Source: Saturnia japonica
Lineage: Eukaryota > Arthropoda > Insecta > Lepidoptera > Saturniidae
DNA: 64,000 bases
Direction: 5' to 3'
NCBI GenBank assembly: GCA_033032175.1
Contig: CM065331.1
Location: 7,688,370-7,752,369, forward strand
Position numbers and translations under genes: made by a program. The notes beneath the pieces were generated by a model. That model saw nothing but the letters and a program-made list of their open reading frames with translations, was not told where the DNA came from and did not search any database. Positions 48,201 through 57,200 of this stretch are shown here, in pieces; within the stretch, counting starts at the first letter, position 1; each line of letters starts with the position of its first letter.

Positions 48201-51200
48201 AGTTTATTTATTTTAATAGTTAATTTATATTGATATAAACTTCAATTTTTTTTTTTTCCTAAAAATCTTATTTGGATTATTAATACCATTTAAAAAAGCC
48301 ATAACGCTCCGGCTGTTCGCAAGTGCTCCGCTATCCAAGGAAGGAGGAATAGGCATTTAATTTTTGTTTATTTAAATAATATTAACATATTTTAATCACT
48401 TAAGAATGATAATAAATTCATAAAAGTTTTTATTGCTAAATTATGGGTGTATCACAACGTTGGCTTGACAAAAAAACTGACAATAACACTGGCTTGACAT
48501 AAAAACTGACACTTAACTAAGTGTTTCCTTAGTAAGTAACTCTTAGCTTGGTGAAAACGAAATAAGTAAGGTAGCCGATTTAGGAAACACTTTAGCTTAA
48601 GGATCCCTTAGTTAGGGGTATGTTAAGGGTACGTTGGTGAAAACGGGCATAAGACTTCTGGTGGACTGACTCTCAAGTGCAGTTGTGGCAACAAATCTAT
48701 AGTCGCTAAGCGAGAGATTTTTCACTTGTGGTAACCGTATAGTATATCTATTTATTCTTACACATTACTTATAATCAAAACTATTTCATGACAGTCTCAA
48801 TGTCCTATTAGACCATGTTTATTTTCCTTAGAGAATACGCGGGCAGTGTTTTGCCCATTCAGACGTATTCCCGTGTTTGCCCCCTAGATAATGGTAGGTA
48901 CTAGAGCAAATATTTTTATACCGTAAAATCTATATCTACCACGAGCATTTCCGTATGTTTTGATTTTTTTCATAAATGTATTTATTATGAACACTTTAAG
49001 AAGCCTTTTAAAATCACAAAAAAAACCTTTTTGTTGATGTACAGATGTCCAGCAAACAAATTTTATTTCGACTTAAAATGAATACGGCAGTAGTTTTGCC
49101 CATTCAACGTAATTCCGTTTTGCCTCTAGATATTATGGTAGATAACTAGGTGCAAATTTTATATACCGTAAGAATCGAGGGAATCTACGAAAGCATATTC
49201 CGTATGTTTATGAATAATTTTTACTTAGAGTATTTATTCAGTCCGAACACTTAGCAGCCTTGTCAAATCTCGAAAAAATTCTATTCGTTAGTCGATGTTG
49301 CAGAGTGTCGACAGCAAATAGAATTTTACGATATAAAAGAAACATAGATAGTCTTGAAAGTAATTCATTATATATATTATTAATATGAAAATTCAACTGC
49401 AGTTTTGCATGATGAATCACAGGTTCATACGAAACTATGATTTATCGTATAATTATACTTAGGTATAAGCTTCAGGTCCGAATATGCTCAGTTGAATCAC
49501 AACTCGCGAAATCTGTTCGTTGCAGGTTCGGGCACAGTGCGACAGAAATAGATTTTAGATATACCTATTCTTGAAATAAACATTACAATCAGTATTACAA
49601 TGACTGATGGGCCATTAGAATGCAGAAACCGTTCAACGTGCATATGTTACATTGTGAGAAGTATTATGCAATCACTTTCCGTTTCATGAACATTGTTTTG
49701 TCAACGGCAACGTGCGACGTTGCTCGCTGACTGGAAGGCTCGATAATAAGTTTAATACACAAATAGACTAGATAACAGAAAGGGAAAACCTAATAGATTT
49801 AGTTACATACGATCGCGCTAATTTTAATGTATTGAAAATGTTTTTTTTTTAAATCAACTAAGACTAGACAATTGGACGGTGTATGTCCGGGGATGGTAAA
49901 TATGGTACGCGTCACTTCCCTATGCGTGAGGGAAGAGCCGGGTGACGTTTCCCAATTTGACGGATTTAAGGCGCCGGATGCCGTCTCGAAGACGCCGTAC
50001 GAGCCAGTAGGGCGGCGTGATGTTAGTAAGAGGGGATTACGGGGCCCCAGTAATGCAAAACCGCATTGACGTGAGGTCTTCAATAAAAGTCGATACGTGA
50101 CTGAGTTAAGCACGACGACCTAGCTTTCTTGCCTAGCTTACTTGTAATCAACTTGTTAGACATCGTACCATTGCACCGGGCCCAATACGCCATCCTTCGA
50201 CCCTAAGTAGTTCAAGTGGGAGGACCGTAAGAGAGCCCCGTTTTACTCCGTGTTTCGATTCGTCTTAACTTTACTTTTTGCTTTGAAGCCATGCTCAACT
50301 TCATTGGATTTGAACTCATGATTCAAGTTTTGTACACATGTCATATCAAATGTTCCTCTTTTACAAATTCCAATACAAAATTAAATTAAGTAACGCATTA
50401 ATTCGATCCGTCCGTAATGACATATTATCAATGTAGTACGAGCGCATCACAATGTTGCATTAATTATATCTAAAGTATTCGATAAAATTACTCTTATGGC
50501 TTTTTGTGTGTGTTAATTCTACAATTCACATTACATTAGTTACATTTTCCATGTATGTGACACACAATACATTAATCGTTCATATTATATTTAGATATAT
50601 TACATGCAACTTGTAATGTAGCGTATTCGCTAGTTTTTCCAATATATTGTCATATTAATCTATTTATCGTAAACTAGTAAAATAAAACGTTAATACATAA
50701 TTAACGACATATTAACCTAACCTAAGACACGAAAACAACCGTTCTGTCGCCAACAGTAAACGTATCCGGTTTTAGAGTGTTGTACTATGTACCAGGTAAA
50801 CATTATCCTGGTACGCAATTTTACCAACTTTTCAATATCGATCAAGGCTCCTGTTGTTTTGTTCACGAAGGAGCTCTGACTCAGAAAGGTCTCCAGGCGG
50901 TAAGACGGAATTAGTCCCCTGACGTTGTAAAATTTTGAGCATCGACGAGCTAAAAAAGGTCATCCAGGGGGCGGATGACGGTACTAAGGCACTGGTATTT
51001 GCTATTTGCTTGGACCAGCTCTTTCAAATACCAACTTTTAGCGAAATCTGTACCAGTATTATTGGGCCACTATCTACCATCCTGACCCCGCAATCAAGTA
51101 GGAATCTACTGTCTATTCCTGACTGGGTCGCGACCACCATACACATGATGATAAACCTTTCACAGTAACATTCTTTTGGTTTATCGCGTTTCGGGATCAG

Positions 51201-54200
51201 CCATTGTATATCCAGCTGACGAGAGGGTCACTGGCTTGCATGATTGCATTGTGCTTACCATTAGGCACAGTGCAGTCACTATGCCGTGCTAACTATACAA
51301 CCACCCTAACTATAACAATTACAACAACAATGCTATGCTATGGTTTCATGACAGTGTTTTCTTTTACCAAAAGCTCAGCGCTTTTTATGGATTTCAACTC
51401 ACGTCGATCATCGAAGTGTCTGTACACGCTAGTGGCATCATTTTTTCAAATGTTCATCAATTATAAAATAAATTAAGTAACGCGCAATTAATTCGACCGA
51501 CCATTCAATGACATATTAGTCGCGTGTGGACGACGAGCGCATTCAAACAATGTGACAATATAATTATATGAAAGTAGTTATCAAAATTAGTTTGTATCTT
51601 TTTGTGTGTGTAATTAATTACACAAATTACATTACATACATACATACATCTGTCTGCTGGATATCCCTTTCTTCAACAGCACGTTTGTATTTAGTTTTTG
51701 TATTCAGCCGTTTCTGTCCATTTTGTTCCATGTTCTTGTCGCGATACTTATAACTTGCTAAACAAATCTATCATAATCGATCTAATAAAATCAAAATCCT
51801 ATACTTCTGTTTAGGACCCTAAGAAGGCACTTATGATCATCAAAACATTACTATCCGTTCGGAAAACATCTCAGTCATCGAGAAGAGCCGACAAGAAACT
51901 CGAACTGTGTATGTTTACTGTTGATAATAAAATTATTTTAGTACATGTACAGAGTAGGGCTTATCGCTTGGTCAAAATCTCACCTAATAAGTTACGATAT
52001 AGCCGAAGATATACCTAACCTAGCACTAAACTTAAAGGAAACCGGCTCTCGAGTGCAGCTGCCGGAACACACATATCACCTATATGTGTTGCGATACATT
52101 TTAAACTTGAGGATGGTAGCTAGCCAGGCGGGCAATAGAAAATATTCTACCACAATGCTGCACAATCATCACAATGTTTTCTTGCATATAAAACTCAGGG
52201 CGTTATGTAGAGGATTTAACCTAAGTCTACTGAGTTATTTTCACTTCAAACCCCATCCACCGCTACGTTTTGTATTTAAGCTCGCTAACCTTCATAACGT
52301 AGCCTAAAAGAGTAACACGCCACGAGCCACATCGAGTCCAGCTGCCGGGATACGCCGAAAGAAAGTTCAATTTTTTTGTTTAAGAAGTGTAAATTAGAGT
52401 TTTTTTTGTTGTCGGTACTCAGTCATGTGCCAAAAGCGAAGCCGACGACAATGGCGGAGACGCCCGAGCTGAAGCGGATAGCGGAAAACACCAAGTTACA
52501 GAGCAACGTCAAGTATCACGCCGACTTTGAGAGAAGCAAGGGAAAATTCACACAGGTCTGTATATATCGTTCCCATGTCTGCTAAATCTTACCTTTAAGA
52601 AAGCAGCGGAGTGGGTGATTTGCACATGTAACAGATCGACGGCAATCTCTAGTCCACGCGAGCGCAGCCGCGGGCACAGCTAATAAAGAATATTTGGTCG
52701 CGACCGACGAGTTTTTATGATACGCGCATACATTGTAACAAAAAGTCTACACTATGACGTTGCTTACTAATAAACAGCATGTTTTGTTGTGGTAAAGATA
52801 GTCACACTCGATGTTTTTTTTAAATGCAATAGCAGTGCCATCTACAAACAAATATTACAAATGTTGGAATCATTTATGATGAATGCTTTTTGGTCGAATT
52901 TGTAGTTCATAATTGTAACGCTAGATGTCAATATAATATCTATTTCAGATTTTTGAGAATTGGCATTTTTTGTGGTGAAGATATTAATACTCGATGATAA
53001 CGAAAACACATAACATGGAGTGCGTCTATTCAAAGAAGTATTGGAAAAATATAAATGTCATTTTTGACCCATTTAAGCAGGGCTTGACAGATACAAAAAC
53101 ATAATTAGAAATACTTTACTGCATATAAAAAAATCGAAAACTTGCCCCTTTTTGAAATTTTAAACGAGTTTTTCTGGTCATCTATAATTCCAATTGATAT
53201 GAAAAATAAACCATAAAATTCCAAATCATGTACTTTAGAGGCTGACGGATTCAGAACATGAGATTACCAATTTAATAAATTTTAAATCCCTTATTTCCGA
53301 TAAACGTATGTTCATTTCACTCGGCGACCTTGCGCCGCCGTTGCGCGTGAAGTGAATATGAATTTTATATACGTTTTGACAGCGCCTTTTTATTCGAGTA
53401 ACTCTCCATCGCACCGCGTCCAAAGGTACCCGTGGAACCTATGGCTTTTCTCACTTCCCGTACTTACTACAGCTCGCTAGATTGTTTGACGTTCAGGGTT
53501 ACTGGCTACGTTAGGGTCATAGCGCGAAGCTATATATAACCTTTTTCAATAAATCCTCACTAACATTATAAATGCGAAAGTGAGTCAGTTTTTTTTGGTT
53601 GCTAATCAATCTCGCGATGACGGCTAAACGGATTTGGTTGTAATTTGGCATACATAAAGCTTATAACCCGGACTATGATATATGATTAGACATATGATTC
53701 TTTTTATCCCTGTAAAAACTTTTTTTTTGTTCACGTGAGTGGAGTCGCAGGCACTGCTAATCTTATATGAATAACATGATTGATCTTTGCCGTTCTGTGC
53801 GCATTATCCAAAACTACTGGATAGATTTTTATTTTATTTTTTTGTTTTACGTTTACATACTTGGTCCTTACCTACATATAAAAAAATCATATCACAGATA
53901 TCTTCATTCAATGAAGAGTTCAAATTTTAGAAAACTACGATTTTTATAAGAATTACGCGTTCTCCTGTAGTCCACGCGAACAAAGCCACGGGCACAGGTA
54001 AGTAGTAGGCTACAAAATGCAAAAATAGTTTTTCAAACCTGACTACTAGTAACTACCACTAGATTCTCCAAAGATTAGCTCGTTCAACCAAACAACGAAA
54101 AACTGCTAAAGTTTATTATATTAGTATAGATTATAAAAAAAAAATAAAAAAAAATGTCCCGTCACTATGAAAAGCCAGAGTAAAGGAATCCTCGATGTAT

Positions 54201-57200
54201 TACTTTCTCAGGTAGCTGACGATCCGGAGACCCTACGGATAAAAGCGAACACGAGGATCATCAGCAACGTTGCGTACCACGGTGAACTGGAGAAGAAGGC
54301 TCAGATGGAACGACAGAGGACAATCAATGAGGACGGTGAGATAGTCGGTGGGTGTGTGGTTGTTGTGATCCGATTGTCGTTTCCGCCAATACAAAACAAT
54401 GCATTTAGAATATATATTGACTTAACTGCTTGGTGGTGGTAATGATAGACAATGATGCGAAATGATTATATCCATATTATGTACAGTCAGTCTGTATAAA
54501 ATTGCCGTTTTCATTGGAGAATCGCAGTTTACAACCATTTTTAATTGACTTGATTTTTATTTCTAAAACCGAATAAAGAGCCAACGTTTTGTAATTTATT
54601 CGCTATATAACATTTTTTAATTTAATTATGTAGTTATAATAGTAAATGATCGGGTGTGTTGAATAGCACAAATTATTTCAATTATTAAACAAAAACGCAC
54701 ATTGAAAAGTAAAATTTTAAAATTTTGTAGCGCAACACTACAAAAATAAATGTGGCAACATTATTTTAAAGTTTGACGTTAGTGATTGTAATTTACTCCG
54801 TGGGAATAAAAAAAACGAATTTTATGTATTTCCGCCTTAAACAGATTAACAGCTGTCAATTTTTAACGTTCAAAAATTAGTAACAAACTTTTGATCTGGC
54901 AGAAAGATGTACCACCTAACAGCTGTTAAAATCTGATTAAAGCGGAAATAGCAACGATACACCTTTAATTAAATATATATAGTTTACCCTACTAAAATAC
55001 TCATAATAACTTAAAGTTTAGAAAGTCGCGGATAAACAAGGGAACCCGAGAACTTTGCTTTTTTTATGTTAGTTAATAAGTCAATATAAATTCTTATTAT
55101 TTGTTATTACGTTGTACATTAAGGGTTATATTGATGACTTAATTATTCAGGGTTTGAATTTTTTTTTTTAATTATTTAGTTGTCGAGATTACATGATCTA
55201 AACTTTTCTTTTTGTATGTAATGAAATATGACTCTTAATTCGTATAACTTCATCTATAAGTACATAGCACAGTGATTGTGGATATTTTACACACAAAAAT
55301 ATATAAGTATGTGGGACTGTCTGTATGTCACGGCATTGTGGTTTCACCGGTAAACGAAAATATCAATAAATCATGAAAGAGAATATGGGCACCCATTTAT
55401 TGCTAACTTTATGCTGGAAGGTCTATCAGAAAGGTAAAAAAATATATAGTTAAAGTAAAATAAATCACATGCTAATAGAAATAAACCTTATTATTAGCAT
55501 CCTATTTACTAACGCTGGACTTGGAAAAAAAACTAATGTCATATAAAGTAAGACATTTTTTAATGTTTTTTTTTATTAATAGTTTATTTTTCTGATTGAC
55601 CGTCACTGTCATTTATGTTGTTCTAATATATGTTGTTTGTCACCATCGCTTTCTGTAGAAGTACCGTCATCCGACAACTATCACCAACAAATCGACAATT
55701 ACGCGACAGAAATGCTGCCGCCGAACGTTCCGCCGCCGAATTTACCGCCGAAGAGTCACTATCAAACACCAACGGCGCAGTACCAACCAATCGAAACACA
55801 ACAAACGATACCAACTCACAATCAAACGGTTTTGTCAAACCATCCAGTTACGCAGTACAATCAAACGATAACGCCGCACCACCAACGGGTCATGTCATCG
55901 AATCAACCGAATACGCACGCACACCAACAGGTTACTTCCCAACATCAACAGGTTACGCACCAACATCAACAGGTTACGCACCAACAACAACAGGCTACGC
56001 ACCAACAACAACAGGTTACGCAAAACCAAAATCGTTATCAGGAGCAATATTACAAACCCAAGGAAGATCTCCAGTACCACTATCAGGATTACCAGGGTCA
56101 ATATTACGGGCAGTATCCACAGAATTACGGCGTGCCCGCTCAACCGAAGATAGGCAGGATTCAAGATTACGACCCATTGAGTGATGGGCCGAGAGCGCCC
56201 CCGAACACACAAAGGGCATCAGCCACTTTGATATATAACAGTACCAATGATGGAAAACAAAGAGGTTTGTACATTTAAGGTGATATACGCTTCTGCTTTG
56301 CCTGTGTATCTCATTGTTTAGTACCCAGTGTATTTGTTGTGTAATTCTTTCATAGATGGTTGTGGTTTTCTTACGAGCACTCAACTGGGAACTTAAAAAG
56401 AAAACGATTTTACATATCGCAAGGAATGCACATTAAAGTGTCGTTTTACTTAGAAAAAAAACGTATTTATGTTGTTGGGATTGCATTACGTTATTTAAAA
56501 AAAGGAAGAACATTTTCAGGGTATAATAAATGTATTTCAATTATGAAATAGATTTATTTACATAAGAAACGTAGTTAGTATTTCGTCAACTTTATAACTT
56601 GCGCTTGTACTAATATTTTTTCACACGTATTTTTACCTACTATGAACTATTGTTTTCTGTTGGAATTTAAAATCAGAGACATAAGATTTACCCGGTATTA
56701 AATATAACAAAGTTGCCATCTACCTAATACAAGTTATTTTAGTAAGTAAACATAGCACACGATTCATTAATAATATTTTTCCTGTTTACCTGTTAACGAG
56801 GTACTTACATCGTTTTTAGAAAAGTTATTTTGTAAATTTAAATGTAATTATCCTGAAACGATTAGGTCTGACTTAAGCGACTCCATTTGAATTTAATGGC
56901 TTTGTGTCGCGGCTTTTATTTTTTAAAAACATAGGTAAAATTATAAAAAAATTCAGTGTAAAAGTTTAAAGTTATTTGTTTGTTAATTCGAAATCACTCT
57001 TGTCCCCATTCATATATTTATCTCTTCTTTGAAAACTCAGTTCTTCAATGCACAAACAGCACTAGAAAATAAAATATATGTACAGACCCCTATCTCGGCA
57101 TAAGTTGGAGTCTTCAGTGCTGATAGTACACAAAGAAATAAAAAAGAAAGTAATTGTTACATAGTCGGTATATATTTACGTAAATTTTGAATACTTACAA

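Noticed and set aside
55630..56184. 184-codon frame with TGYAPT repeats as a separate gene
   Set aside because: Explained by the 21-bp repeat in Lasp exon 5. The Lasp frame fits splice phases on both sides; kept only as a finding.
55895..56212. 105-codon minus-strand frame
   Set aside because: Antisense shadow of the CAA-rich Lasp linker exon.
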